Shown here one piece after another: positions 1 to 9,390 of a DNA stretch of 41,298 nt; position 1 is the stretch's first letter, and each line of letters opens with the position of its first letter. Position numbers and translations under genes: made by a program. The notes below the pieces were generated by a model. That model was not told the DNA's origin. It did no database searches and saw only the letters and a list, made by a program, of their open reading frames with translations. The stretch comes from Candidatus Gastranaerophilales bacterium (GTDB lineage Bacteria > Cyanobacteriota > Vampirovibrionia > Gastranaerophilales > Gastranaerophilaceae), in assembly GCA_944324195.1 (NCBI GenBank), contig CALUVJ010000007.1, positions 1 through 41,298 of the forward strand. The letters are read 5' to 3'.

Positions 1-56
1 ATGAGGGAGGGTTGGGGAGGGTGCCAACTTTATCACCCATCCTACCCTTCCCTCAT
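1..56. repeat. GC-rich imperfect inverted repeat
   Basis: Bases 1-23 and 34-56 form an imperfect 23-bp stem (both read ATGAGGGA on their own strand) around a 10-nt loop. The G/C-rich arms contrast with the AT-rich genes. There is no T-run after it, so it is more like a REP-type intergenic repeat than a terminator. No credible gene lies in 1-462; the short open frame at 159-368 is low-complexity repeat sequence. Confidence 0.6.
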
Positions 57-95
57 CTAGGGAAGGAATACGTGCTGCCACTCAATCAGGTATTT

Positions 96-121
96 CCTTC
101 TACAAGGGTGCGAGGGAAAGG
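96..121 (-). repeat. Short dispersed intergenic repeat, family B
   Basis: On the minus strand this reads CCTCGCACCCTTGTAGAAGG. Related forms occur at 278-302 and 36023-36045. It also resembles the leader of the AG-tract cassettes in the glycan locus (CCTCAAACCCTTGT then GCCGTAGAG). The family assignment rests only on similarity inside this window. Confidence 0.5.
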
Positions 122-158
122 CGCGAACCAATGTCACCCGACAAGTTAAAGTAAAAAA

Positions 159-198
159 ATGGACTGCCGCGAAAATCAAAGATTTTCTCGCAGTGACA
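159..198. repeat. Short dispersed hairpin repeat, family A
   Basis: The element starts ATGGACTGCCGCG and ends CTCGCAGTGACA, and its centre folds as GCGAAAATC-AAA-GATTTTC. A second copy in the other orientation is at 36065-36102 (TGTCACTGC ... GCAGTCCAT). It resembles the common bacterial intergenic repeats with GTCATTGCGAG / GCAATCCAT ends. Confidence 0.55.
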
Positions 199-277
199 GG
201 GGTAAAAATTCCTCCCCTTCACCAATTACTCCCCTCACCCGCATTCGTAGCTTTCACTACGTTCAAGCACGACTGCG

Positions 278-302
278 CCCTCTCCCACAAGGGGCGAGGG
301 GA
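278..302. repeat. GC-rich hairpin repeat, family B-like
   Basis: CCCTCTCCC-ACAA-GGGGCGAGGG forms a short imperfect hairpin. On the minus strand it reads CCTCGCCCCTTGTGGGAGAG, a relative of the element at 96-121. Bases 303-462 hold no repeat or gene that I can identify before the Ycf45-like CDS. Confidence 0.45.
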
Positions 303-462
303 AAAGACCAACCAGCCCAACACATTTCCTCCCTCCTTCCTGCCGCAGTGACAATAAATAAACTATAGAAAATATCAAAGTTATATGGTATAATAAAAAT
401 AGGAGTTCAAAATCGAATCGTTATCAGCCAAATGCGAAAGCAGAAAGGCATTTTATATAAGA

Positions 463-2031
463 ATGATGAGCAATTTACAATTTCAAAATGATCTCGATCG
501 ACTGTTAGCAGTTATGCCCCGTAAAGTTGTGGAAAATCTGTCGTATGAAAAATTAGAGGATGTTATTGAAATTGTTCTTGATATCGGAAGGGTTCCGGAA
601 GTCAGGCACTCAGGCGGAAAGATTGATAAATTAAATTGCGATGTTGTGAATGATGAAGATATCAATTTTGTAACTTCACACCTGCAGGAATTTACTCATG
701 ACAACCGCTCGGGAATTCCAGGAACTTTGCACAGAATCAGTGCAATAAGAAACCGTCAGGGAAAAGTAGTCGGGCTTACCTGTCGTATAGGGCGTGTTGT
801 TACAGGTACAATTGCCTGCATAAAAGATATTTGTACTCAGGGTAAAAGTATTTTATTTTTAGGTCCTCCTGGTGTTGGTAAAACTACTAAATTAAGAGAA
901 ATTTCAAGGTTGGTAGCCGATGAACTCGGAAAACGTGTAGTCATTGTAGATACTTCAAATGAAATTGCCGGTGACGGCGATGTTCCGCATCCTGCGGTAG
1001 GTTCTGCCAGGAGAATGCAGGTTCCGCAGCCTGAGTTTCAAAAGGACATAATGATTGAAGCGGTTGAAAACCACACGCCTGAGGTTATTGTAGTTGATGA
1101 AATCGGAACTGAGCCGGAAGCGCAGGCAGCAAGAACAATTGCGGAGCGCGGTGTTATGCTTATTGCAACTGCTCATGGTAATTGTTTGGAGAGTTTAATC
1201 AAAAACCCGACACTCTCAGACCTTGTCGGCGGTATTCAGTCGGTAACTCTCGGAGATGATGAAGCGAAACGAAGAGCTTCCCAAAAAACTGTTCTGGAAA
1301 GAGAAAAGCAGCCGACTTTTGATATTGTAATTGAAATTTTAGACAGAAATACACTTGCTGTATATAAAAATACTTCGGAAGCGGTCGATTATATTCTGCG
1401 CGGCTGGCCGATAAGACCAGAAATTAGAAAAGTCGAACAGAAAGATGTTGATAAAGTTGTTATACCTGAAGTTAGTAAGCCTGAAATCGAGACTCCGCAG
1501 GATAACAAGATGAATTTTTCTTTTTCTCGTCAGAAATATGTCGAACAGGCAAGACCGCTTAAAAAGATTTATCTTTATGCGGTTTCAAGGACAATTGTTG
1601 AAAAGCTTATCGAACGTTTGAACTTAAATGCAGAAATTATAAGAAATGTAGAAGATGCTGATATTGTTATTGCGCACAAAAACTTTGCAAAAGGCGGAGC
1701 TAAGATTTTAAGTACCGCAAAAGAGTACAGGGTTCAGATATTTTATGTAAAAACCAACTCAATGGCACAAATTCAGAAGGTTTTGAAGGATGCTCTGGAT
1801 ATTCAGCCGGGCGATGTGGAATCACTAACCGGATATACTGATGAAACTGAAAAAGCTCTTGATGAAGCAAAAGCAGGCATAAAGAAGATTCTTGACGGCG
1901 CCGAGATGGTGGATTTAGAACCGCAAAACTCTCACATCAGAAAACTTCAGCACGAACTTGTGGAACAGTATAATTTGCAGAGTACATCAATCGGTGAAGA
2001 GCCAAACAGGCATTTGAGGATTGAAAGGTAA
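463..2031 (+). CDS. ycf45: Ycf45-like AAA ATPase with C-terminal R3H domain
   Basis: This is a 522-residue predicted cytoplasmic ATPase that probably binds nucleic acid. The AAA core resembles SpoIIIAA/secretion ATPases, with Walker A GPPGVGKT at residues 134-141 and Walker B VIVVDE at about 208-213. A spacer of roughly 100 residues after the core leads to a C-terminal R3H-type motif (RKLQH, about residue 492), a single-stranded nucleic acid binding module. Ycf45/R3H-AAA proteins are conserved in cyanobacteria, algal plastids and melainabacteria; their cellular role is poorly defined. Two adjacent ATG codons (463 and 466) are both possible starts and the Shine-Dalgarno is weak. The gene stands alone between repeat-rich gaps and is the best taxonomic hint in the window. 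The gene symbol is by family resemblance. Confidence 0.85.
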   Translation: MMSNLQFQNDLDRLLAVMPRKVVENLSYEKLEDVIEIVLDIGRVPEVRHSGGKIDKLNCDVVNDEDINFVTSHLQEFTHDNRSGIPGTLHRISAIRNRQGKVVGLTCRIGRVVTGTIACIKDICTQGKSILFLGPPGVGKTTKLREISRLVADELGKRVVIVDTSNEIAGDGDVPHPAVGSARRMQVPQPEFQKDIMIEAVENHTPEVIVVDEIGTEPEAQAARTIAERGVMLIATAHGNCLESLIKNPTLSDLVGGIQSVTLGDDEAKRRASQKTVLEREKQPTFDIVIEILDRNTLAVYKNTSEAVDYILRGWPIRPEIRKVEQKDVDKVVIPEVSKPEIETPQDNKMNFSFSRQKYVEQARPLKKIYLYAVSRTIVEKLIERLNLNAEIIRNVEDADIVIAHKNFAKGGAKILSTAKEYRVQIFYVKTNSMAQIQKVLKDALDIQPGDVESLTGYTDETEKALDEAKAGIKKILDGAEMVDLEPQNSHIRKLQHELVEQYNLQSTSIGEEPNRHLRIER

Positions 2032-2112
2032 AAAATATTTTTGTGTGTTTGTGATTTTTTAGTGGCGGATTTATTGAAAAAGTTTAGTTATTGTCAGGCA
2101 AAGCCTAATCTA

Positions 2113-2367
2113 CTTGTAGTCCTAATTACCGGCTAAAATACATTTCCCCCCCTTGCGCTAAGCTTGTAGTCCTGCTTACCAACTAAAATACATTTACCCC
2201 TCCCCCTTGCGCTAAGCTTGTAGTCCCACTTACCGGCTAAAATACATTTACCCCCCCTTGCGCTAAGCTTGTAGTCCTACTTACCAACTAAAATACATTT
2301 ACCCCCCCCTGATTTACGCTAAACTTGTAATCCCACTTACCGGCTAAAATGCATTTACCCCCCCCCG
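2113..2367. repeat. Tandem repeat, five units of 50-56 bp with C-homopolymers
   Basis: Five direct copies begin at 2113, 2163, 2217, 2268 and 2324 with CTTGTAGTCC or CTTGTAATCC. Each then has TTACC, a two-base position alternating GG/AA/GG/AA/GG, CTAAAATACATTT and a run of 7 to 9 Cs (one run broken by a T). The first four end in GCTAAG/GCTAAA, the fifth is shorter. There are no unique spacers, so it is not a CRISPR array. It fills most of the 459-bp gap upstream of the efflux operon. No coding potential is seen in the gap. Confidence 0.85.
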
Positions 2368-2415
2368 GTTGGATTCTTGATTTGATTTCTCTTTTTTGTT
2401 AGTATTTTAATTAAA

Positions 2416-2441
2416 ATAAAGTGTACTGTTATACACTTTAT
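2416..2441. promoter_or_regulatory. Perfect palindrome, likely operator of the efflux operon
   Basis: ATAAAGTGTA, a 6-nt spacer CTGTTA, then TACACTTTAT: perfect 10-bp arms 50 bp before the chosen start of the membrane fusion protein. Size and position fit a dimeric repressor site of TetR or MarR type, though no regulator gene is adjacent. The upstream ATG at 2440 lies inside the palindrome and lacks a Shine-Dalgarno, which argues against it as the start. Confidence 0.6.
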
Positions 2442-2490
2442 GGAAAACAAAACGTCGTTTTATATAAATAGTACAAGGACTTGGAGAGCA

Positions 2491-3693
2491 ATGAGATATA
2501 AGATAATAATATTATTAGCAATAGTGCTGGCCTTGATTTTTGGGCGCATGCTTATATCAAATTTAAATAAAACCAAAACCGCAAAGCAGCGTGCACTTGC
2601 AAAAACTCCTGCAGTAACGGTTGCAACAGTCGGTACTGAGAATGTTCAAAGACAATTTACTGCAACTGCAAGAGTTATGGCAAAATACAGGGTAGAAGTT
2701 CTGGCACGTATAAGCGGATATTTAAATAAAAGCTATTTCAAAGAAGGTGATTTTGTAAAAGAAGGGCAGCTTCTGTTTGAAATAGAGCCGCAACAATATC
2801 AATACGCAGCAAATAAAGCAAAGGCTGATTTAAATAATGCCGAGTCTCAATATTCTTATTATGAAAAACAGTTAAAACGCTATCAAGAACTTGTACAGCA
2901 GGATTATATTGCAAGGTCTGATTATGATAATATACTATCTCAAAGGGATGCTTTCAGAGCGCAGGTGGAAAGCGCCAGAAGTGCTTTTAACGATGCAGAG
3001 AGAAATTTGGGTTATACAAGGGTTAAATCTCCTGTAGACGGAAGAGTTGGTATGATTTCTGTTACTGAGGGTAACTATGTTTCTATGAATAGCGGGCCTT
3101 TGACTACGATTAACAGTTCCGATCCGATGTATATAACTTTTCCTCTGGAATCTCAGGATTTTGCGGAACTTGTAAGGATTGATAAATCAGCAAACATAAA
3201 CAGGGATGTAGAATTTATTTTCAGTTCCGGGCAAAAGTACAAGTTTAAAGGTGTTCAAGATTTTCATGATAATGAAATAGACGAAACGACCGGTACTATT
3301 ACTATGAGAGCTACTTTCCCGAATCCTGACGGAGCACTTATTCAAGGTGATTTTGGACGAGTAATTATTTATTCAAAATCAAAAGATGATGTTCCTGTTG
3401 TTCCGCAGACTGCTACGATGGAAAATCAGGAGGGGCGTTTTGTTTACGTTCTGGATAAGGATGAACTTCCGAGAATGTCTTATATAAAGACTATGGGAGA
3501 AGAAAACGGAATGTGGATAGTATCTTCAGGGGTCAAGGCAGGAGATAGAATCGTAACTTCCGGCTTGCAAAAGGTTGTTCCGGGAAGTCCGGTAAGAATT
3601 GTTCAGGCGGCTGTACAGGAAAAAGCTCCTGAAAAGAAATCAGGTATATTTTCAAAAATTAAAAATAAAATCACAAATATATTCAAGAAATAG
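2491..3693 (+). CDS. RND efflux periplasmic adaptor (membrane fusion protein, AcrA/MexA type)
   Basis: The protein bridges an inner-membrane RND pump and an outer-membrane channel. From the chosen start (MRYKIIILL...) it has an N-terminal hydrophobic anchor at about residues 4-20, a lipoyl-like half motif (ARISGYL, then GDFVKEGQLLFEIEP), a central coiled-coil hairpin, the second lipoyl half (SPVDGRVG), and beta-barrel and membrane-proximal domains ending in a basic tail. I chose 2491 because GGAG precedes it by 4 nt and the start fits the anchor. The frame is open to an ATG at 2440, giving 417 residues, but that codon lies in a palindrome and has no ribosome site. It is first in an operon with the pump gene 10 bp downstream and a TolC-like gene after that. 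Confidence 0.9.
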   Translation: MRYKIIILLAIVLALIFGRMLISNLNKTKTAKQRALAKTPAVTVATVGTENVQRQFTATARVMAKYRVEVLARISGYLNKSYFKEGDFVKEGQLLFEIEPQQYQYAANKAKADLNNAESQYSYYEKQLKRYQELVQQDYIARSDYDNILSQRDAFRAQVESARSAFNDAERNLGYTRVKSPVDGRVGMISVTEGNYVSMNSGPLTTINSSDPMYITFPLESQDFAELVRIDKSANINRDVEFIFSSGQKYKFKGVQDFHDNEIDETTGTITMRATFPNPDGALIQGDFGRVIIYSKSKDDVPVVPQTATMENQEGRFVYVLDKDELPRMSYIKTMGEENGMWIVSSGVKAGDRIVTSGLQKVVPGSPVRIVQAAVQEKAPEKKSGIFSKIKNKITNIFKK

Positions 3694-3703
3694 GGAAATA
3701 TAA

Positions 3704-6700
3704 ATGGCAGGCAATTTATTTATAAAACGTCCAAAACTTGCGATAGTAATATCACTGGCAATTATTCTTGCCGGTTTGATTTCGCTTACGACTCTTCCTC
3801 TGGAAGAGTATCCTTCAATCACACCGCCGCAGGTTGTTGTAACTGCGACATACAGCGGTGCAAGTTCCGACGTTATAACTTCAACAATTGCTGCGCCTGT
3901 CGAACTTCAATTGAACGGTATTGAGGATATGTTGTATATGTACTCCGAATCAAAAAACGGAGCATATAAACTTACCTTATTCTTTGAAGTAGGCTCTGAT
4001 CCTGATATGGACTTAGTAAATGTCCAAAACCAGCTGCAGCTGGTTACGCCGAGATTACCGGAAGAGGTGCGGAGATACGGTTTATCGGTAAGAAAGTCAA
4101 CCGGGGGTGCGGGCTGTCTTTTGATGTCTTTATCATCACCTAACGGTACTTATAATTCATTGTTCCTTGCAAACTACGCTACAATGTTTATTAAAGACGA
4201 GCTTGCGCGTATAAAGGGCTGCGGTAGCGTTTCGATATTCGGTGCCGGTGATTATTCTATGAGAATATGGCTTAAGCCTGATAAGATGGCAAGTTTGGGT
4301 GTATCAACTACAGATATTAATAATGCGGTAACAGCACAAAATATTCAGTCTCCTGCTGGTAACATAGGTGTTGAACCTATGGACGATCCGCAGGTGTTGA
4401 AGTTTACCTTGAGAACTAAAGGACGTTTAAAAACGGTAGAAGAGTTTGAAAATATTGTAGTAAAAGCAAATGTAAACGGTTCAAACGTAAAAATTAAGGA
4501 TGTGGCAAGAGTTGAATTAGGAGCGGAAAGTTATACTTCATCCGTAACAATAGGTGAAAAAAGTGCTGCAATGATTTCAATTGCGCAGCTTCCGGAAGCA
4601 AACACAATTGATTTGGTTAACCGTGTTGAAAAGAAAATGAAGGAATTGAGTAAAAAATTCCCGAATGATGTTGAATATCATGTTCAGTACGATATAACAG
4701 AGTTTGTAAGAGAATCCATTCACGAGGTTATAAGCGCTATTGTGCTTGCAATAGTTCTGGTTAGTGCCGTAACTTATTTGTTCTTAGGAACAGCAAGAGC
4801 TGCATTTATTCCATTCTGTGCAATACCGGTTTCATTAATCGGCGTTTTTATATTTATGGCGCTGATGGGATTTTCTATAAACCTTTTGATTTTGTTCGGT
4901 TTGGTTCTGGCGGTAGGTCTGGTTGTAGATGATGCTATTGTTGTACTGGAAAATACGCAAAGGCATATTCAGGAAGGGAAATCTCCTAAAGAAGCAACGG
5001 AAATCACAATGGAAGAAGTATTCGGCGCAGTTGTTGCAACTTCTCTTGTATTGATGGCGGTATTTGTACCTGTATCATTTATGACCGGTATTACGGGGCA
5101 AATGTACAGACAATTTGCCGTTTGTATTGCAACTTCTATTGGTTTGTCGACGATTGTTGCGCTTACTCTTTCTCCGGCTCTTTGCTCTATTATCCTAAAA
5201 TCCGGTGATGAGCAAACAGATTTTGAATTTATTCAAAAATTTGAAGATTGGTTCAACAGCGTAAGAGATAAGTACTTAAATTTAGTCAGTTATTTTGTGC
5301 ACGCTCCTAAAAAGACTTTGCTTGTTTTAGGCGGTGTTGTAATATTTATAGGTGCTATGTTTTTGATAACTCCAACCGGATTTTTACCGGATGAGGACAG
5401 AGGAGCTTTGTTTGTTCAGGTACAATTGCCGGACGGTGCAACTCTTACCAGGACTGCAGGTGTTGTTCGTAATTTGGCAGATGAGCTTACGCAGATTCCG
5501 GGTGTAGTATCTGTTATGCAGGTAAACGGTTTTTCGGGTGAAAATACGGCATTTGTTGTTGTCAGATTGGAGCCGTGGTCAAAGAGAAAATCTGCAAAAC
5601 TTTCTATTGATAATATTATAAAGCAGGCAAATGCAATAACTTCTAAGTACACCGAAGCCAATACTTTCGTTACACAGCCGCCTGCAATAAGCGGTATGGG
5701 TATGTTTGGCGGTTTTGAATACCAGTTACTTGATAAAGGTGACAGGTCTCCGGAAGAATTATATAAAGAGGCTCTTGTCTTTATGCAGGAAGCAAGACAA
5801 AATCCGGCTTTTTCAAGTTTATACACCTCGTATACCGCATCTCTTCCTCAGGTGGTTGTAACTGTTCAGGATGAAAAAGCAATGGCGCAGGGCGTTTCTA
5901 TTTCGGAAATTTATTCGACTCTTGCTGCACAGTTTGGAGCTACTTACATAAACGACTTTAACAAATACGGAAGAGTTTATCGTGTGTACATGCAGGCTGA
6001 TGCTCCATATAGATCCGTAATGGGTGATTTAACTAAGATTTATGTAAAAAATAATCAGGGTAAAATGGTTCCTATAAGTTCTGTTGTTAAAACAGAAAAC
6101 GTGGTAGGGCCGTATTTATTGAACAGATTTAACATGTATCCGTCAATTGTAATCAACGGTAATGCTGCCACTGGCGTAAGTTCCGGTGATGCAATGAAGG
6201 CTATGGGTGAACTTTCTGACAAAGTACTGCCAAAGGATATGGATTATGCCTGGTCGGGAACTTCTTTGCAGGAGCAAATGTCATCAGGTCAGATGGGACC
6301 TATCCTTGCGATGGCTTTAACCTTTGTATACCTGTTCCTTGTAGCACTTTATGAAAGCTGGACACTCCCGGTTGCGGTGCTTTTAATTTCTCCGGTGGCA
6401 CTTTTGGGAGCCTTGTTCTTCCAATATGTCTCGGGGCTTTCTCTTGATATTTATGCTCAGGTCGGACTTGTTATGTTAATCGGTTTGAGTACAAAACAGG
6501 CAATTTTGATTGTGGAATTTGCAAAAGATGCTATGGAAAAAGACGGTTTGAATTATATTGATGCAGCTCTTCAAGCCGCAAAATTGCGTTTCAGGGCTGT
6601 TATGATGACAAACATTGCCTTTATTTTAGGTTTGCTTCCTCTTGTATTTGCAAAAGGAGCCGGAGCAGGCAGCCGTCATTCAATCGGGGTTTCTGTATTC

Positions 6701-6820
6701 GGCGGTATGCTTGCGGTTGCGTTTTTTGGAAGTATTCTTGTTCCGGCCTTCTTTGTACTTACAAATCTTATGAAACAAAACTTCTATAAGTTTGTCCAGA
6801 ATATAAGGAGAAAGAAATGA
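3704..6820 (+). CDS. RND multidrug efflux permease, HAE1 family (AcrB/MexB-like)
   Basis: This 1038-residue inner-membrane pump expels hydrophobic or amphiphilic compounds using the proton gradient. The length is normal for the family. It has the N-terminal helix and [12 protein letters not shown] start, porter-domain repeats, and twelve expected membrane helices in two blocks. The TM4 acidic pair ([11 protein letters not shown]) is at D409-D410 and the TM10 lysine is K931 in [13 protein letters not shown]; together these form the family's proton relay. A ribosome site (AGGGAAA) precedes the ATG. The stop overlaps the start of the TolC-like gene by 4 nt (ATGA), so the three genes should be coupled. 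The substrate cannot be read from sequence. Confidence 0.95.
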   Translation: MAGNLFIKRPKLAIVISLAIILAGLISLTTLPLEEYPSITPPQVVVTATYSGASSDVITSTIAAPVELQLNGIEDMLYMYSESKNGAYKLTLFFEVGSDPDMDLVNVQNQLQLVTPRLPEEVRRYGLSVRKSTGGAGCLLMSLSSPNGTYNSLFLANYATMFIKDELARIKGCGSVSIFGAGDYSMRIWLKPDKMASLGVSTTDINNAVTAQNIQSPAGNIGVEPMDDPQVLKFTLRTKGRLKTVEEFENIVVKANVNGSNVKIKDVARVELGAESYTSSVTIGEKSAAMISIAQLPEANTIDLVNRVEKKMKELSKKFPNDVEYHVQYDITEFVRESIHEVISAIVLAIVLVSAVTYLFLGTARAAFIPFCAIPVSLIGVFIFMALMGFSINLLILFGLVLAVGLVVDDAIVVLENTQRHIQEGKSPKEATEITMEEVFGAVVATSLVLMAVFVPVSFMTGITGQMYRQFAVCIATSIGLSTIVALTLSPALCSIILKSGDEQTDFEFIQKFEDWFNSVRDKYLNLVSYFVHAPKKTLLVLGGVVIFIGAMFLITPTGFLPDEDRGALFVQVQLPDGATLTRTAGVVRNLADELTQIPGVVSVMQVNGFSGENTAFVVVRLEPWSKRKSAKLSIDNIIKQANAITSKYTEANTFVTQPPAISGMGMFGGFEYQLLDKGDRSPEELYKEALVFMQEARQNPAFSSLYTSYTASLPQVVVTVQDEKAMAQGVSISEIYSTLAAQFGATYINDFNKYGRVYRVYMQADAPYRSVMGDLTKIYVKNNQGKMVPISSVVKTENVVGPYLLNRFNMYPSIVINGNAATGVSSGDAMKAMGELSDKVLPKDMDYAWSGTSLQEQMSSGQMGPILAMALTFVYLFLVALYESWTLPVAVLLISPVALLGALFFQYVSGLSLDIYAQVGLVMLIGLSTKQAILIVEFAKDAMEKDGLNYIDAALQAAKLRFRAVMMTNIAFILGLLPLVFAKGAGAGSRHSIGVSVFGGMLAVAFFGSILVPAFFVLTNLMKQNFYKFVQNIRRKK

Positions 6821-8283
6821 TAAGACTATTCGCAGTTTTAATAATCTCCTTTATGTTCTTGTTCCAGCCGGCATGCAATGCCGCTTTATGGCATAAGGAT
6901 TCTGCGCTCGGAAATGAAATAAAAAAAGAAGAATATCCGGACAGCAAAGATGTTGAGCCAAAGAAAAGCGGCGACGATACTCTTGTCATCCAAGGCGGTG
7001 TAGAAACAAGTATTGATATAACTTTAGAAGAGTGCCTAAAATATGCTCTGGGAAACAATCCGCGAATTCAGGCTGCAATGCAGGACGTATTTGCGTCTGA
7101 TGCCAGAATAAGGCAGACGTGGGCTTCATATTTCCCGCAATTCGGGTGGCAAACCGGATATACCAAAATTAAACAACTCCAGTTGTCAGATGCCTTAGGC
7201 AGAAATTTGGTATTCAATTACTGGGTCTTAGGTCAAATCAGCGCTTCTCAAATGCTTTATGACTTTGGAGTTACTCAAAATCAGGTTACTATAAGAAAAT
7301 TGGATAATCAGGGCTATAGAATTACCCTTACAAGTACGGTAAACGATGTTATTTGTGAGGTTAAAACCGCATATTACAATTTGCAGTATGCAATGGAAGC
7401 AAAGAAAGTTGCGGAAGATTCCGTTGCAAGGTATGCAGCCTTTTATGATCAAGCAAAAGCTTTTTATAAAGCAGGAACAAAACCGAAAGTAGATGTAACG
7501 ATTGCAGAGGTTAATTTAAGTAATGCCAAACTTGTCCTTATTCAGGCAGAGAATGCGGTAGATGTTGCTATGGCCAAATTGAATAATACAATGGGGCTTC
7601 CTTATACAAATAAATACAAGGTTGCAGAAGGTTTAAGGTATGACCCTTGTGATATTACGCTTGAAAAAGCTATACAGATTGCAAGAGAATCAAGACCGGA
7701 GTTTTTGCTTGCTGATGTCAGGGTGGAAGAAGCAAGACAAAACGTAAAACTCATTAAGAAATCTTATTTCCCGCAAATAACGATTGAGGGGCAGTATCAG
7801 ATAGGTGGTATGCATCCGACATCAAACTATGGTTATAATTACGGCGGATATTTAAATTTTCCTACGATAAACGGTATGCTTATTAAAAATGAGATAAAAG
7901 AAGCCAAGGCATTATATTCTAAAGAACAATCCAACGCAATTAATACAAAAAATGATATATACTATCAGGTCCAGGAATCTTATTATTCTTTGACAGAAAA
8001 GAAAAATAAAATTCCTGTGGCAACTTTGGGTGTAAAACAGGCAAAAGAAAATTACGACTTGTCATTTGGAAGATATAAAGTCGGTGTAGGAGATCCGATA
8101 GAGTTAAAAGAAGCGCAGGTACAGTATCAAAATGCGATGCTAACGTATTATCAGACTATGTATGACTATAATACAGCAAGAGCTACTCTGGAAAAAAATA
8201 TCGGCAAAAATATTGCAAATGGCGAAGTAGAATTAAAACAAGATAATTGTAAAGGCAAAAAGAAAGCTAAAAAACATTCTTAA
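6817..8283 (+). CDS. TolC-family outer-membrane efflux channel
   Basis: A 488-residue outer-membrane factor that would complete the tripartite RND pump. It has an N-terminal signal sequence (hydrophobic stretch at about residues 3-18, then QPACNA; a lipobox-like Cys is possible but weak). Two repeats of long alpha-hairpins follow, each with the family pattern of long Gln/Ala/Asn-rich helices; the first opens with [18 protein letters not shown]. The C-terminus is Lys-rich. It overlaps the pump gene by 4 nt and is the last gene of the operon. Confidence 0.9.
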   Translation: MIRLFAVLIISFMFLFQPACNAALWHKDSALGNEIKKEEYPDSKDVEPKKSGDDTLVIQGGVETSIDITLEECLKYALGNNPRIQAAMQDVFASDARIRQTWASYFPQFGWQTGYTKIKQLQLSDALGRNLVFNYWVLGQISASQMLYDFGVTQNQVTIRKLDNQGYRITLTSTVNDVICEVKTAYYNLQYAMEAKKVAEDSVARYAAFYDQAKAFYKAGTKPKVDVTIAEVNLSNAKLVLIQAENAVDVAMAKLNNTMGLPYTNKYKVAEGLRYDPCDITLEKAIQIARESRPEFLLADVRVEEARQNVKLIKKSYFPQITIEGQYQIGGMHPTSNYGYNYGGYLNFPTINGMLIKNEIKEAKALYSKEQSNAINTKNDIYYQVQESYYSLTEKKNKIPVATLGVKQAKENYDLSFGRYKVGVGDPIELKEAQVQYQNAMLTYYQTMYDYNTARATLEKNIGKNIANGEVELKQDNCKGKKKAKKHS

Positions 8284-8296
8284 TATATATAGTGTA

Positions 8297-8325
8297 TTGT
8301 ATCTTATTTGAATATGTTATATAAT
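8297..8325 (+). promoter_or_regulatory. Sigma70-type promoter for the 8352 gene
   Basis: TTGTAT at 8297-8302, a 17-nt spacer, and TATAAT at 8320-8325. Transcription would start near 8332, 20 bases before the ATG, which has a strong ribosome site (AGGAGAAAG). Base matches only. Confidence 0.6.
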
Positions 8326-8351
8326 CAATAATTGAAATAGGAGAAAGAAGT

Positions 8352-8603
8352 ATGTTACCAATCATAACGGAAGATATATCATCAGAGGTTTTTTCTGAAG
8401 CTTTTCAGGATGTCCAAAATTGGCGGAAAAATATGGTAAAGTACCTTAAAGAGGAAAATCCGGAGGTAAATACTGCGATTTTAGAAGTGGCAAAATATGA
8501 TGAAAGTATTGATTTAAAGGCCGTTGCATTGGGTGCATATCTTTCGTACAGATTATTGGAAGTCGCAACTGAAAATGACAATTTAGGTATATCTGAAGAA
8601 TAA
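8352..8603 (+). CDS. Small acidic hypothetical protein (83 aa)
   Basis: I do not recognise this protein. It is short, acidic and probably soluble and helical, with no signal peptide, membrane segment or Cys. Its reality is supported by a good promoter, the ribosome site AGGAGAAAG at proper distance, and a strong terminator starting right after its stop codon. It appears to be a monocistronic gene. Confidence 0.75.
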   Translation: MLPIITEDISSEVFSEAFQDVQNWRKNMVKYLKEENPEVNTAILEVAKYDESIDLKAVALGAYLSYRLLEVATENDNLGISEE

Positions 8604-8633
8604 AAGAAACACCTAAGAGGTGTTTCTTTTTTA
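8604..8633. terminator. Rho-independent terminator, probably bidirectional
   Basis: A perfect 11-bp stem (AAGAAACACCT / AGGTGTTTCTT) with an AAG loop is followed by further Ts on the plus strand. It starts directly after the 8352-8603 stop and also sits at the end of the convergent minus-strand gene. A-rich sequence on the other side gives a T-run for that direction too. Confidence 0.85.
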
Positions 8634-8840
8634 TACGTCTTTATGGTGCTTTTTCTTTATTTCATCGATTTTTTCTGCAGTCTTTTCTTTTAGTTCATGG
8701 GCTTTTTCTTTTACATCATTTACCCCATGCTTGAATTCATCTTTAAGTTTTTCGCCGTCTGTTTTTAAGTTTTCTTTAATATTGTTAGCTTTTTCTTTAA
8801 GTTTTTCCTTCATGTTTTCATTTTTTTCTTTCTCTTGCAT
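8631..8840 (-). CDS. Small Lys/Glu-rich coiled-coil protein (69 aa)
   Basis: A highly charged protein made almost entirely of Lys, Glu, Asp and Asn in helical heptad-like repeats (KEKLKEKANNIKENLK and similar), with His at the end. It has no membrane segment or catalytic motif. Such sequences resemble stress-related or LEA/YtxH-type helical proteins, but composition alone could mislead. The excellent ribosome site AGAAAGGAG, 5 nt before the ATG, supports it over the plus-strand open frame at the same place. Confidence 0.7.
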   Translation of the reverse strand: MQEKEKNENMKEKLKEKANNIKENLKTDGEKLKDEFKHGVNDVKEKAHELKEKTAEKIDEIKKKHHKDV

Positions 8841-8967
8841 AAAAACTCCTTTCTGTCTAATTATTGTCTTATTTTACATAGTTTTCATGAGTAGTTGTAA
8901 TTAATCAGCTCGGGTAATTTAAAAATTTTTGAGAAGTTATAGTATAAGAAAACGGGAGGTTAAATTT

Positions 8968-9300
8968 ATGGTAAATGTTTTAATTCGCTGGTTAATATAT
9001 GCACTTTTAATTATATTTGTGTCTTGGATAATACCCGGTATCGAGATTGATAACTTTGTAAGCGCAATGCTGGTTTGTATTATACTTGCACTTGTTAATG
9101 CATTTATAAAGCCTCTTTTGCAAATTATTACATTACCCATAACGATTTTAACCATGGGACTATTTACACTGGTGATTAATGCTTTAATGCTGATGCTGGC
9201 CGGCTGGATAACTCCGGGGTTTGAAGTAGAAGGATTTTTGAGCGCTCTTCTTGGTTCGCTTCTTCTCTCACTGTTCTCGATTGGAGTAAATAGAATTTAA
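8968..9300 (+). CDS. Phage holin family / Mycobacterium four-TM (PF04020-like) membrane protein
   Basis: A 110-residue integral membrane protein with four hydrophobic helices and the repeated motif SWIIPGIEIDNF ... GWITPGFEVEGF, characteristic of the small four-TM family. Its function is unknown; the holin name is inherited in databases and says little here. I take the ATG at 8968 because GGGAGG precedes it at a proper distance; the 13-codon extension to 8929 has no ribosome site. It appears to be a single gene. Confidence 0.8.
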   Translation: MVNVLIRWLIYALLIIFVSWIIPGIEIDNFVSAMLVCIILALVNAFIKPLLQIITLPITILTMGLFTLVINALMLMLAGWITPGFEVEGFLSALLGSLLLSLFSIGVNRI

Positions 9301-9334
9301 CAAAACTTAATAAAAGTTTAAAAATATGGCAATT

Positions 9335-9362
9335 TTGACTTATGATATAGCTTTTATATAAT
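9335..9362 (+). promoter_or_regulatory. Sigma70-type promoter for the calpain-like gene
   Basis: TTGACT at 9335-9340, 16 nt, then TATAAT at 9357-9362. The ATG at 9391 follows with the ribosome site AAAAGGAGAAAG between. Confidence 0.7.
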
Positions 9363-9390
9363 ACGGATATATAAAAGGAGAAAGTATTTT

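Noticed and set aside
159..368. Open frame of 69 codons, plus strand
   Set aside because: Lies entirely in repeat sequence, has no ribosome site and has unlikely composition.
2113..2367. CRISPR-like array
   Set aside because: Whole units repeat with no unique spacers, and unit length varies through C-runs; it is a minisatellite.
8620..8904. Phe/Ser-rich plus-strand open frame of 94 codons
   Set aside because: It is the antisense of the Lys/Glu-rich gene at 8631-8840, which has a perfect ribosome site, and it starts within a terminator.
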